Translations under genes and position numbers: made by a program
In this document: positions 26,687 to 35,564 of the stretch, piece after piece
Position numbering within the stretch: the first letter of the stretch is position 1
Layout: every line of letters starts with the position of its first letter
The notes under the pieces: generated by a model
The model's database searches: none
The model's input: the letters and a program-made list of their open reading frames with translations, nothing else
Told to the model about the DNA's origin: nothing
NCBI GenBank assembly: GCA_016716765.1
Contig: JADJVA010000006.1
Location: forward strand, 1 to 64,000
Length of the DNA: 64,000 nucleotides
Origin: Bdellovibrionales bacterium
GTDB lineage: Bacteria > Bdellovibrionota > Bdellovibrionia > Bdellovibrionales > UBA1609
Direction: 5' to 3'

Positions 26687-27007
26687 ATGATAAAACAAAC
26701 CATGACCACTCAGAGTACGACAAAGTCCAAAATATTTTTTGATGGCGCTTGCATTGTTTGCGACATGGAAATCAGCTATTACAAACGCAAAAATCCTGAG
26801 ATTTTTGATCTGGTGGACATCTATTCTCCGACGTTTGATGCCAAGACCTACGGGCTTACGCCCGAGGAGGTCCAGCTCCACATGCATGTACTTACCCCCG
26901 ACGGTAGGATTGCAAAAGGGGTCGACGCATTTGCTCATATTTGGAGCCGTATGCCGATGTACAAACCTGTGGCGTTCCTGATCAAGCTACCTGGGATATA
27001 TTCCTAA
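26687..27007 (+). CDS. DCC-family (DUF393) thiol-disulfide oxidoreductase-like protein
   Basis: 106 residues. KIFFDGACIVCDMEISYYKR carries the DxxCxxC signature that names the family, followed by DIYSPTFDAKTYGLTPEEV, MHVLTPDGRIAKGVDAF and FLIKLPGI. The ATG at 26687 is preceded by GAGGAGGG; a longer frame to 26576 lacks this. Shorter than usual (about 120-140) because it stops right after the LPGIY segment, so the C-terminal helix is missing. Cytoplasmic; the physiological electron partner is unknown. Confidence 0.75.
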   Translation: MIKQTMTTQSTTKSKIFFDGACIVCDMEISYYKRKNPEIFDLVDIYSPTFDAKTYGLTPEEVQLHMHVLTPDGRIAKGVDAFAHIWSRMPMYKPVAFLIKLPGIYS

Positions 27008-27041
27008 TAATGCAGCTCAGGGCCATTTTACAGGAGGCTAG

Positions 27042-27878
27042 ATGTCAATCCTATCGACGGTAAGGCTCTTTGCGTCGCTCGTTCTTGCAACCAGCTTGGC
27101 GGCATTTCCTGCCGACGCCGATGACGCTCACCATACGTGGGAGAACCGCGCCGTTGCCGAAGCCCATTTTGTTGCGCGATTCGGGGGATTGATTTCCAAA
27201 AATGCAAGCCTCCTTCAGCAAGCTAACCAAGTAGGTGAGGAAGTTTATTCTGCCTACAAAGCACTTTATCCGACGTTCATGCAAAACAAACAAAAGCCAA
27301 TAGTTATTCTCATTGAAAGCCAAACCCCTTTTGAATCCTTTGCTTTCATGCCCCGCATGGATGGACCCCGCCAGGGCATGTTGGCTATGACCGAAGGTCT
27401 CGTAAACCTAGTCGGGATAGACAAAGAAACACAGCTAGGTATTGTCGCACACGAAATGGCGCATATTCTCTTTTGGCATCAAGATGTTGACGGAAAATCG
27501 TTGCGCCCAATCCTTAGACTTGGCCAGTCTGTTACATCTGAAACTGAGGATTCGTTTTCTCGATGGATGTTCTTGGCCACAATGGCTGGTGGACATAGTC
27601 ATTCCGTATTGAACGGTCTCCCACTAGGGGGATTATTGAGCGATGACATACGGTTTGTCATCGAGCTGATTAAAGAGAAGGGAAAGGATGACTGCGGACC
27701 GATTTTGCTTGCTGAATTAGAGAGTTCGACTCGGAGAATCATGGAGAACTATTCGTATTATCTGTGGGGATTTGATCTGTCGACTCCAGTCGTTGCAGCA
27801 AATGTCAGAGAGCGCTCAAGTGCTCTTATTGAAAAGATTGGCGAATGTATTTTGAAGCAGCCGGAACTCAATGAGTAA
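27042..27878 (+). CDS. Secreted M48-like zinc metallopeptidase
   Basis: 278 residues with signal peptide LFASLVLATSLAAFPADA. The zinc site HEMAHILFWHQD (HExxH) lies near residue 145, preceded by KETQLGIVA, as in M48/Oma1-type peptidases. AGGAGG precedes the ATG. The frame stops at 27878, but in-frame coding-like sequence continues beyond, so the original may have been longer. It starts 34 bases after the DCC-family gene and may be co-transcribed. Confidence 0.7.
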   Translation: MSILSTVRLFASLVLATSLAAFPADADDAHHTWENRAVAEAHFVARFGGLISKNASLLQQANQVGEEVYSAYKALYPTFMQNKQKPIVILIESQTPFESFAFMPRMDGPRQGMLAMTEGLVNLVGIDKETQLGIVAHEMAHILFWHQDVDGKSLRPILRLGQSVTSETEDSFSRWMFLATMAGGHSHSVLNGLPLGGLLSDDIRFVIELIKEKGKDDCGPILLAELESSTRRIMENYSYYLWGFDLSTPVVAANVRERSSALIEKIGECILKQPELNE

Positions 27879-28395
27879 TTCCTCCATCGTAGGAAATATA
27901 GACTGGGAGGTCAGCTGTATCAAGCCGCTCAAATCTTTTCCCGTATCTCTCCGAGTCTCGACATAAATGCGGCCACTCCTGATTTTCGATTGATCATTGA
28001 AGCTTCACGGCTTGCGCACAACGAGATGAATCAGATTTTTACGCGCGAGAGATTCAGCGCTGTTCGTTGGTACTCTGGTGAGGATCAGGCAGATGAAGCG
28101 GCTGCAACTATTCTCAGACACCTCAAGGTGGACCACCGAAAGTATGCAGCGGGTATTCAATCCGCGTTACAGGTTCCGGCCACAGATTCTGCCAGATGCC
28201 GGGCCGACATCGACTCCAACATTGAGCCGCCCTATGGAGAATTCTCCGATTCCCACCATTCGAGCTGCTGGCGATCGTGGAGGATTATTAACTTTGGAAT
28301 TCAGAATACGCGACTACCCTACCTTCAATAAGGCTGAAAACGCACATCGGGAGGAATATTCCCGGTACGTTGATTCGACTCTCTCAAAAGTATGA
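27879..28395 (+). pseudogene. Possible detached C-terminal part of the metallopeptidase
   Basis: Same frame as the peptidase after its TAA: QLYQAAQIFSRISPSLDINA, then RLAHNEMNQIFTRERFSAVR and ATILRHLKVDHRKYAAGI. After a frameshift near 28180 comes GGLLTLEFRIRDYPTFNKAE to a stop at 28395. It looks like genuine protein sequence but lacks its own start signals, so a premature stop plus a frameshift in a longer peptidase gene is the simplest reading. Confidence 0.4.
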
Positions 28396-28475
28396 TTTAA
28401 ATCATATTTCACAATCACCTTAGTCCTTGTCTGCTCCCTGACAGTGAGTTTTCATAGTTGTTCGCGGGGGATTCA

Positions 28476-29882
28476 ATGTTTGATTTGGTTCTTAAAAATG
28501 CTCAGGTGGTTACGCCGGTCGGCTTAATTTGCAATGGATCGGTTGGTGTAAAAAACGAGAAAATTGTTGCTGTGGCAGAGAGTGCAAGCAGCATTGGGGG
28601 CTCTCTTCGGGAAATCGACCTTGAGGGGAAGACGCTTTTTCCTGGATTGTTTGACCCTCATTGTCACCTAGGAAGTGGAGATGAGCGGACTTACGAGTAC
28701 ATGGCCGAGAGCTTTGCTAAAGACACGCGCGATTTTCTGATCGGTGGTGTCACCGCGATGGCCACAACGACTGTGCTGACTCGTGAGCCGCTTCTAGATA
28801 ACATCAGCAAAACAAAAAGGGCTGGTCAGTCCAATTCTTGGTGCGATTTCAGAGTGACGAGCGTTGTGCTGACAGATGAACATGTGGAGCAAATTCCGGG
28901 AGCAATTCGGGAAGGAGTTCTCTCTTTCAAATTTTATTGTGGATATTGTCTCGATCAAGCTGAGAGAATGGGCATGAATCGAGATGGTGTCCCGCCCGAT
29001 ATGTTCTATCGTGCCTGCGAGCAGGTGGCGAAAACGGATCTCAAGGCGCTCCTTATGATTCATGCCGAAGAACCACATGTGCGGAGAATGCTCGCACAGC
29101 GCTTGAAAGATGCGGGGCGGGAAGATTTAATCGCCTGGGCCGAGCACAGTCCCCAGTGGTCCGAAGCCGTTCAAGTTGCTCTTTACGGAGAAATTGCGAA
29201 CGAACTCAGAGTTCCTCTCTATGTCGTTCATATCTCGCGGGCACCAACGGTAGACATGATTGAATATTTGCGGTCCCGTGGTCATGTTATCTTAGGGGAA
29301 ACGCTCGCTTGCTTTCTGTCGACCACAGCGCAAGATCGACACGAGTGTGGCTGTGGGCTCAAAGCCAAAATCCAGCCTCCGATCCGGTTTCAAGAGGATC
29401 AAGATCGCCTTTGGCGGGCGCTGAGGGAGGGATCTGTTACTTCCGTTGGAACTGACACCATCCCTTACACCTCAAAATATAAAAGCGAGCAGTCCTTTTG
29501 GAATTCCAGGCCAGGCTTAAACATCCAAACCATTGACACGCTCCCACTTCTTCTGACCGAGGGTTTTCAGAAAGGGAAGCTTGATTTAGTCACTATGGCC
29601 AAGGCCCTTTCAGAGAACCCAGCGAGGTATTTTGGGGCTGGTCACAGAAAGGGGCAGATCAGCCCAGGTTACGATGCCGATTTTGTCGTCATCGATTTGG
29701 AAAAGGAGACTGAGCTTGGACTTGAAAGAATGCGTGGCCGTTCCGACTACTCGATTTGGGAGGGGAAGAAAGTTCGTGGTTTGCCGGTTATGACAATTCT
29801 TCGCGGGCAAGTGGTTGCTGAAAACGGTGAAATCGTCGCGGAGAGACCGCAGGGCAGATTTCTAGAGAGGGAGGAGCGATAG
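28476..29882 (+). CDS. Dihydropyrimidinase/hydantoinase-family amidohydrolase
   Basis: 468 residues of the cyclic-amidohydrolase family, which opens cyclic ureides and imides. Metal ligands are visible: DPHCHLG (first two His), a lysine in LSFKFYCGY that would be carbamylated, MIHAEE, YVVHISRA and SVGTDTIPYT (Asp). The C-terminus ends with the usual ISPGYDADFVVIDLEKE and SIWEGKKVRGLPVMTILRG. ATG at 28476 with GGGGG upstream chosen over the TTG at 28458. First gene of a seven-gene operon; the substrate is unknown but a six- or five-membered N-heterocycle is expected. Confidence 0.88.
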   Translation: MFDLVLKNAQVVTPVGLICNGSVGVKNEKIVAVAESASSIGGSLREIDLEGKTLFPGLFDPHCHLGSGDERTYEYMAESFAKDTRDFLIGGVTAMATTTVLTREPLLDNISKTKRAGQSNSWCDFRVTSVVLTDEHVEQIPGAIREGVLSFKFYCGYCLDQAERMGMNRDGVPPDMFYRACEQVAKTDLKALLMIHAEEPHVRRMLAQRLKDAGREDLIAWAEHSPQWSEAVQVALYGEIANELRVPLYVVHISRAPTVDMIEYLRSRGHVILGETLACFLSTTAQDRHECGCGLKAKIQPPIRFQEDQDRLWRALREGSVTSVGTDTIPYTSKYKSEQSFWNSRPGLNIQTIDTLPLLLTEGFQKGKLDLVTMAKALSENPARYFGAGHRKGQISPGYDADFVVIDLEKETELGLERMRGRSDYSIWEGKKVRGLPVMTILRGQVVAENGEIVAERPQGRFLEREER

Positions 29883-30415
29883 TGGATACTCTTCGCTTTG
29901 GCAGTCGCAAATTGGTTATTGCGATCACGGGTCGCAAGGAGTCCAGTCCTCGTTATACCTTGGAACTTTCCAATGCCGCCATGGCAGCTGGGCGAATTGC
30001 TGCCGAGATGGGCTTGACTGTTTTAACAGGAGGGCTTGGCGGCGTCATGGAGCGGGCGGCGGAGGGGGCTAAAATTGCGGGTGGCGAAACAATTGGAATT
30101 CTTCCGAGCAATCATCACGATGATGGCAACCGATTTTTGGATTTAGTGCTGCCATCGGGAATTGGGATTGCGCGAAATGTCCTGATGGCAAGCGCCTGTG
30201 ATTTTATGCTGGCCCTTCCCGGTGGAACAGGAACTCTTGAAGAGCTCTGCTTTGCTCTTGATTTTGATCGTCCGGTCATCTCGTGGGGAAGCTGGGAGAT
30301 CGAGGGAGTACGGGCTGTCCCTTTTCCCAATGAGGATCTTCTGTTTCGAGAACTTAAGAAGCTCGTTGATGAAAAAATGAAATTGAATCCAAATACAAAT
30401 CACAAACTGAAGTGA
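29882..30415 (+). CDS. LOG-like / TIGR00725-type Rossmann protein
   Basis: 177 residues starting at GTG overlapping the upstream stop by one base. The PGGTGTLEE motif (here LALPGGTGTLEELCFALDFD) and VLTGGLGGVMERAAEGAKIA identify the lysine-decarboxylase-like/LOG fold, whose members are nucleotide 5'-monophosphate phosphoribohydrolases or uncharacterised binding proteins. In this operon a nucleotide- or nucleoside-processing role is plausible but unproven. Confidence 0.8.
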   Translation: MDTLRFGSRKLVIAITGRKESSPRYTLELSNAAMAAGRIAAEMGLTVLTGGLGGVMERAAEGAKIAGGETIGILPSNHHDDGNRFLDLVLPSGIGIARNVLMASACDFMLALPGGTGTLEELCFALDFDRPVISWGSWEIEGVRAVPFPNEDLLFRELKKLVDEKMKLNPNTNHKLK

Positions 30416-30425
30416 GGAGAGATCT

Positions 30426-31061
30426 ATGAAGGAATACTCTGCGGGAGAGTCCTTGCCCCCAAAACCTGTGGCCTTAAACGATATAGAAGATGGAATACGG
30501 CGTCTCCTCATTGGTCTCGGGCAAGAGCATAAAAAGGAGATCATGGAAAACACACCAAGAAGGATTGCAGAAATGTATCAAGACATCATCAATGCTCCTT
30601 GGTGTGATATTGAAATTCCGTGGAAGTGTTTCCCGAATCGAGACACTGATGGAAATAAACTCATGGAGGATTTGGTGGTTGTGACGGATTGCCATTATGT
30701 GAGTCTTTGTGAGCATCACTTGGCTCCAGCTTTTGGAGTTGCTCATTTTTCCTACGTTCCCAACGAAAAGATCACGGGTTATTCAAAAATAAAGAAGGGA
30801 CTCAACTACTTGGCCCGACAGCCGCAATTGAACGAAAGACTTTTAAAACAGACTCTTGATGTGGTGGAGAAGGTTTTGGAACCCAAAGGATGCGCTTTGA
30901 TTTTGCAGTCAATGCACACATGTCTGTCTTGCAAAGCAAATGCTCCATCCCAGGAAATAGTCACAGTTCAAGGATTTCGAGGGTGCCTCAAAGAGGATCC
31001 CTTTCGCCGTGAATTTTTGTCTACGGCCTACGGGAAACGACCAGTGTTTGGAGCTGTATGA
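30426..31061 (+). CDS. GTP cyclohydrolase I-family protein
   Basis: 211 residues. The zinc/active-site block VSLCEHHLAPAFGVAHFSYV then NEKITGYSKIKKGLNYLARQ PQLNERL is typical of FolE (opens the GTP imidazole ring to dihydroneopterin triphosphate). The second zinc Cys lies in LQSMHTCLSCKANAPSQEIV; canonical FolE has CMMMRG here, so this copy is atypical. AGGAGAG precedes the ATG. Its place inside a catabolic-looking operon rather than with folate genes suggests a specialised ring-opening or cofactor-supply role. Confidence 0.82.
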   Translation: MKEYSAGESLPPKPVALNDIEDGIRRLLIGLGQEHKKEIMENTPRRIAEMYQDIINAPWCDIEIPWKCFPNRDTDGNKLMEDLVVVTDCHYVSLCEHHLAPAFGVAHFSYVPNEKITGYSKIKKGLNYLARQPQLNERLLKQTLDVVEKVLEPKGCALILQSMHTCLSCKANAPSQEIVTVQGFRGCLKEDPFRREFLSTAYGKRPVFGAV

Positions 31062-31324
31062 GTCAGAGGGATTTGCTTGCAGCGAGACTTCGTCAGGCGG
31101 TTCAGGGTTGCACGGTTCATTTGCATGGACCCATTCAAGCCTGGGCAGCGATTGAGCAGGCCTGTGTTGAAGGAGCCGTTCAAAGAGATGAAGTGGCGAT
31201 GCTGGCGATCGAGGCCTGCACAAATCGTATCAAGGATCTGCGGCAGGCTGGGGTTGATCCCAGTGATCTGAGAATAAAGAAGGAAGAGCTGACCCGAACC
31301 TTTATAGAGAAGTTATTACTCTAA
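31058..31324 (+). CDS. Unknown 88-residue protein
   Basis: Starts in an ATGA overlap with the cyclohydrolase stop. Small helical protein (MSQRDLLAARLRQAVQGCTV, AAIEQACVEGAVQRDEVAML, CTNRIKDLRQAGVDPSDLRI). Not recognised. Tight coupling implies a role with its neighbours, for example a subunit or assembly factor. Confidence 0.65.
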   Translation: MSQRDLLAARLRQAVQGCTVHLHGPIQAWAAIEQACVEGAVQRDEVAMLAIEACTNRIKDLRQAGVDPSDLRIKKEELTRTFIEKLLL

Positions 31325-31352
31325 GCTAGGCACGAGAAAGGGAGGACTGGAA

Positions 31353-32504
31353 ATGGCAAAAAGTGAAATTCACGCGAGAAGGGAAGAGTTCCACAAGAAG
31401 CTCAGAAGCAAAGAGCTTCTCGAAGGGTATTCATATGACGATGGAAAGGATTTTGTCACAAGGCCCTACTGGCCCTATGAGCCGAAGAATCGAATGAAGC
31501 CCCATCTCTGGCGCTGGGAGGAAGTGCGTCCTTTGATCGTCCAATGTGGAGAAATGATTGGACTTGGTCATGGCTCCACAAAATATGACCGTCGCGTCCT
31601 CGCACTTTCAAATCCGGGAGCAAACGGGGATTTTACCATGTCTGGGACCCTATTCGGCGATCTTCAATTGATCCGCCCAGGCGAGGCAGCTCCCAGTCAT
31701 CGCCATACACCCTGTGCAACTCGATTCATATTAGAGGGCAGCGGGGGGTGGACCACAGTTGCTGGAGAACGGGTGCATGTCAAGCCTGGCGATATTGTCC
31801 ACACGGGTCAGTTTCCCTGGCACGACCACTCTAACGAAGGAAACGATGATTTTATTTTTCTGGATGTCCTCGATATTCCGCTGCTCTTTTTCACGGGCAC
31901 GTCTTGTTGGGATTTTGATTATGAGACAGTAACAGGGAGTCAGGATAAGGTGAGTCAGCCACCGCTTCCTTCAAATCTCCAAAATGAAATTTACACAAAT
32001 TCGAACCTAAAGCTTGCGTTTAAACCGAAATGGAAAAGAGATCCGAACGATTTTGCCCACCTCTCTTGGGAAGAAGCAAAAGGCTCTTTGCTGTCTCTGG
32101 CAGAAGAAAGAGGTTCCAGCTACGATGGAATCCGCCTTGAGCTACAGAGCAGAGACAGGAGTCGCGCGGTGGGACAAACAGTTTCTGTGCACACACAGTG
32201 GATTCGTCCCGATGAACACACCCTCAGTCATCGCCACACGGGGGCGTTCATTTATGTTTGCGCAGAGGGAGAAGGTAAAGTTTGTATTGAGGAGAAAGTG
32301 TTTGAGTTTGGGCCAAAGGATATTTTCGTGATTCCGAGCTGGCACTGGCATTCCTTTGAGAGCGACAGGGGCTGTTTCCTTCATTCGATCAGTGATCTTC
32401 CGCTCATTCAAAAAATGAATCTTTTCAGGGAGCAGCGAAAGAACAAGGAAGGAGAAATTCTTGATAGTGGTTGGACTAACTTATTGGATCCATTCGAGCG
32501 ATGA
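31353..32504 (+). CDS. Gentisate 1,2-dioxygenase-like bicupin
   Basis: 383 residues with two cupin domains. The first has SHRHTPCATRFILEGSGG and later FPWHDHSNEGND, giving the three-His iron site expected in gentisate/1-hydroxy-2-naphthoate ring-cleavage dioxygenases. The second has LSHRHTGAFIYVCAEGEG and IPSWHWHSFESD. Length fits gentisate dioxygenases (about 350-380). Substrate not deducible; the operon context suggests an N-containing or hydroxylated ring product. GGGAGG precedes the ATG and the end overlaps the next gene by four bases. Confidence 0.82.
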   Translation: MAKSEIHARREEFHKKLRSKELLEGYSYDDGKDFVTRPYWPYEPKNRMKPHLWRWEEVRPLIVQCGEMIGLGHGSTKYDRRVLALSNPGANGDFTMSGTLFGDLQLIRPGEAAPSHRHTPCATRFILEGSGGWTTVAGERVHVKPGDIVHTGQFPWHDHSNEGNDDFIFLDVLDIPLLFFTGTSCWDFDYETVTGSQDKVSQPPLPSNLQNEIYTNSNLKLAFKPKWKRDPNDFAHLSWEEAKGSLLSLAEERGSSYDGIRLELQSRDRSRAVGQTVSVHTQWIRPDEHTLSHRHTGAFIYVCAEGEGKVCIEEKVFEFGPKDIFVIPSWHWHSFESDRGCFLHSISDLPLIQKMNLFREQRKNKEGEILDSGWTNLLDPFER

Positions 32505-33118
32505 CCACTTTATCGATTCCAAAAATGGAGGCGGCGCTTCTGATTGTCGATATGCAGAATGGCTTCGTGCACTCTGAGAGCAGAATGGGACAGAGTTTCG
32601 CGGGAACAAAAAAGCAGCGAGAAATTGTCCCTTCGATCTTAAAACTTATTGATCTTTTCTCATCAGCAGTTATTCCGATCATTTGGAGCCAACAGGAACA
32701 TTTTTTGGATGACAAGACTCGGGAGAAGAGGGTCATACGTCCGCACTCAATCAAGCAGGGATTCTTACCTTGTCTTCGAGGGACTTGGGAAACCGAAATT
32801 TTTGCGCCCTTAAAGGCAGCGATGAGACAAGAAGATCATATTGTTCAAAAACATAGGGCTTCCGTATTCTACAATACGAATCTTGAAACAAAACTAAGGA
32901 TGCTTGGTACGAGATTCTTATTTATCTCCGGCTGCAACACTGAGTTTTGTATCGAAAGTACCGTTCGTGACGCCTACGCGCGGGATTTTGAAATCATCGT
33001 TGTCAGGGATTGCGTGGCGGGGATAATGCCAGAGTTTCACGAGAGCTCTCTCGCGGTCATCGAGTCATATTTTGGAGAAGTTCTGACGCTCGAACAGATT
33101 CGGGGCCTCATTCAATGA
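32501..33118 (+). CDS. Isochorismatase-like cysteine amidohydrolase
   Basis: 205 residues. The catalytic triad is present: Asp in LLIVDMQNGF, Lys in IVQKHRASVFYNTNL and Cys in LFISGCNTEFCIESTVRDAY with the cis-peptide region preceding. Family members hydrolyse amides and carbamoyl groups (for example N-carbamoylsarcosine, maleamate) or isochorismate. After a hydantoinase and a ring-cleaving dioxygenase, hydrolysis of an N-carbamoyl or amide intermediate is the natural suggestion. Confidence 0.88.
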   Translation: MTTLSIPKMEAALLIVDMQNGFVHSESRMGQSFAGTKKQREIVPSILKLIDLFSSAVIPIIWSQQEHFLDDKTREKRVIRPHSIKQGFLPCLRGTWETEIFAPLKAAMRQEDHIVQKHRASVFYNTNLETKLRMLGTRFLFISGCNTEFCIESTVRDAYARDFEIIVVRDCVAGIMPEFHESSLAVIESYFGEVLTLEQIRGLIQ

Positions 33119-34773
33119 ATCAGAGAAATGTGGGAGAGGTCCTGTTAGCGAGACTCAAACAACTGGGGGTTGATTACTTTTTTGCCAATCCTGGAACAGA
33201 GTTTGTATCGGTGATTCGAGGATTTCAAGAAATGTCAAAGGAGTCGATTCCTACGCCCATATTGGCGCCCCACGAACTTCAGGCTGTCAGTATGGCTTAT
33301 GGTTATTATCTTGCTACGAAGAAGCCTCAGGCGGTCATGACCCATGCCAATGTGGGCGCGGCCAATGCCTTGATTGGGCTCATCGGAGCTTCTCGAATGA
33401 ACATACCAATTCTTTTCATTTCGGGAATGACTTCTCAGAGCGAGCACAAAACCTTTGGACATCGAGATAAACTCATTCACTGGTCCCAGGATACCAAAGA
33501 TCAGGGATCAATGTTTCGGGAATATGTAAAATGGGAAGCTGAAATCTCTGATCCATCTGCTGTTTGTGATGTATTGGACCGAGCCCACGCAATTGCAATG
33601 TCGGCTCCTCGTGGGCCAGTGGCCATTAAGGTATCTCGTGATATCTTGATGAGCGATGAGGTCAAGTCATTCTCTGATCAGCCATCCGTTAGATGTCAGG
33701 CTCCACCCATGCCTGACTCAAAGGTCATGGACCAAATCAAAGAGATGTTGGCGATAGCAAAAAGGCCACTCGTTGTGACAAATCGACTGGGAGCTGATGA
33801 GTCTGCGGTTGGTCTTCTTTGCAAGATTTCTGAGAAACATGAAATAGGTGTGCTGACGCCCGAAGACTTTTATTTGAGTTTTCCGGCTGACCATCCAAAT
33901 CATTTGGGCTTTCGGCAAAGTGAGGCGCTGCAGGAATCAGATCTTGTCTTGGTACTCGACACAGAGTCACCGTGGTATCCGCTGGAGAATGGGCCGATCG
34001 CAGGGGCAAAAGTCGTTCATGTTGGACCAGATCCTCTCTTTCAAGCGATCCCATTGAGAAGCCACAGGGGGGATCTATTTATTCAATCCTGTCCAAAATC
34101 TTTTCTGGCCGGTCTCTGTGATTTTGCTGCCACCAATTCTTTGATTGGCGGCAGACGAGATTGGATTTCGTTGAAGAAAAGTGCAACAGTTAGCAAAACC
34201 CTCGATGGGTCGACGCTCAATGCTGACTCCATTTCTTCTGTTCTTTCGGGATTTCTCAATTCAGATACTGTTTTGATCAACGAGTTAGGCCTTGCCCCAG
34301 ATTATTTGCAGTGTCGGTATCCGGGAACCTACTTCCGATCTGGTTCTGCATCTCCACTTGGATGGGGGGTCGGTTGCGCATTGGGACTTTGTCTTGCCGA
34401 TCGAAAAAAGACGGTCATCGCATCAATTGGGGATGGCGTATTTTATCTCTCTCCCATTTTGCCGACTCTTCTTCTTTCTGCCCGGTTGGGGGCCCCATTT
34501 ATAATATTGGTGCTGAACAATGGTGGTATGAATTCAATTGCAAAAAGCGTCAGGGACTTATACCCAGATAGTTCAGGCAATTTGCCCCTGACTTCATTCT
34601 ATGGGAACGAGGCTGAATTTGAAAGCTGCGCGGCGATGGTATCTGGGCTTGGGCTTCGTGCGACAACGCCGCGTGAGCTGCATCGGGCCCTTGCAGAGGG
34701 GATTGGTTTTTGCCGAGAGCAGCGTCGGCCTGTGATTATCAATGCCATTTTTTCTGAAGCCTATATTTCCTGA
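33115..34773 (+). CDS. ThDP-dependent decarboxylase/acetolactate-synthase-like enzyme
   Basis: 552 residues, starting at the ATG in an ATGA overlap with the isochorismatase stop. N-terminal PYR domain with the catalytic Glu in LAPHELQAVSMAYGYYLA; central domain from about residue 200; C-terminal PP domain with the ThDP/Mg motif IGDGVFYLSPILPTLL ending in LVLNNGGMNS (GDG...NN). Such enzymes decarboxylate 2-oxo acids, so it could process the end product of ring cleavage. Last gene of the operon. Confidence 0.88.
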   Translation: MNQRNVGEVLLARLKQLGVDYFFANPGTEFVSVIRGFQEMSKESIPTPILAPHELQAVSMAYGYYLATKKPQAVMTHANVGAANALIGLIGASRMNIPILFISGMTSQSEHKTFGHRDKLIHWSQDTKDQGSMFREYVKWEAEISDPSAVCDVLDRAHAIAMSAPRGPVAIKVSRDILMSDEVKSFSDQPSVRCQAPPMPDSKVMDQIKEMLAIAKRPLVVTNRLGADESAVGLLCKISEKHEIGVLTPEDFYLSFPADHPNHLGFRQSEALQESDLVLVLDTESPWYPLENGPIAGAKVVHVGPDPLFQAIPLRSHRGDLFIQSCPKSFLAGLCDFAATNSLIGGRRDWISLKKSATVSKTLDGSTLNADSISSVLSGFLNSDTVLINELGLAPDYLQCRYPGTYFRSGSASPLGWGVGCALGLCLADRKKTVIASIGDGVFYLSPILPTLLLSARLGAPFIILVLNNGGMNSIAKSVRDLYPDSSGNLPLTSFYGNEAEFESCAAMVSGLGLRATTPRELHRALAEGIGFCREQRRPVIINAIFSEAYIS

Positions 34774-34792
34774 AGTTGGCAGGGCAGTTGAT

Positions 34793-35499
34793 CTAGCGAG
34801 TAACACGACTTAACAGGCGGTTAGAAAGAAAGATCTTCTTTCCTTGTTCTCGGAGAAGGTTCTCTTTTTTCCACTTTGATAGTTGACGGCTAACGACTTC
34901 TTGAGATGCTCCAACCATTTCAGCTAGCTCGACTTTTGTGATCTTGGCGGAAAGCGCACGTCCATCTTTGCATTCAATGCCAAATTTTTTGTCTAGCACA
35001 CGAAACAGGGAAATCAATCGGGTCGGCACATTCAATTTTTGCTGTTCCAGAAGCCGCCGTTCTGCATTTTCTAGATCATGAGCGATCAGGCGGATAAGGT
35101 GGTAGGCAAAATCCTTGTTTGAACTGAAGAAATGAAGCAGCGTTTCGGTCGAGATAAGGCAGACACGAGTCAGTTCTTTGGCCTGAGCTGAACCTCTGTA
35201 GGTTTGGCTTGTAAAAATGGAGCGATGTCCGACCCAATCTCCATCGGTGACCAGGCGCACGACAACTTCTCGCGTCCCCTGAGTCTGTGTGACTTTCGCT
35301 ATGCCAGAAGAAATACAGAAAATCCCTGGACGGGGTCTCCAGATTGGAAGAGGAATTCACCTTTTTTAAAACTGTATTGTTTGATCCTAGAGCTGAGCTC
35401 GCGGAGTTCTGCGTTCGACAAAACAAAAAAGGGATTTGATTCGTTCACGGGGCAGCTCAGGCAACCACTGTCGCAAAACTCAAACTTTTTTGTAGACAT
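34793..35499 (-). pseudogene. Crp/Fnr-family regulator with N-terminal cysteine cluster, frameshifted
   Basis: The N-terminal frame (35499-35299) reads MSTKKFEFCDSGCLSCPVNE, with a C-x3-C-x2-C cluster as in FNR, then LSNAELRELSSRIKQYSFKK and GEFLFQSGDPVQG. The frame is lost near 35325 and resumes as IFCISSGIAKVTQTQG, the rest of the cyclic-nucleotide-like domain, and a C-terminal helix-turn-helix (ITKVELAEMVGASQEVVSRQ LSKWKKE). One missing or extra base in a G/T run explains it. If real it inactivates a redox-responsive regulator that lies convergent to the catabolic operon; if a sequencing error, it is a candidate operon regulator. Confidence 0.8.
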
Positions 35500-35564
35500 G
35501 GCGAAAAACTATCATGAATGACAGCAATATCAACCCCTTCTCCGCCCGATGGACGTTTTAATAT

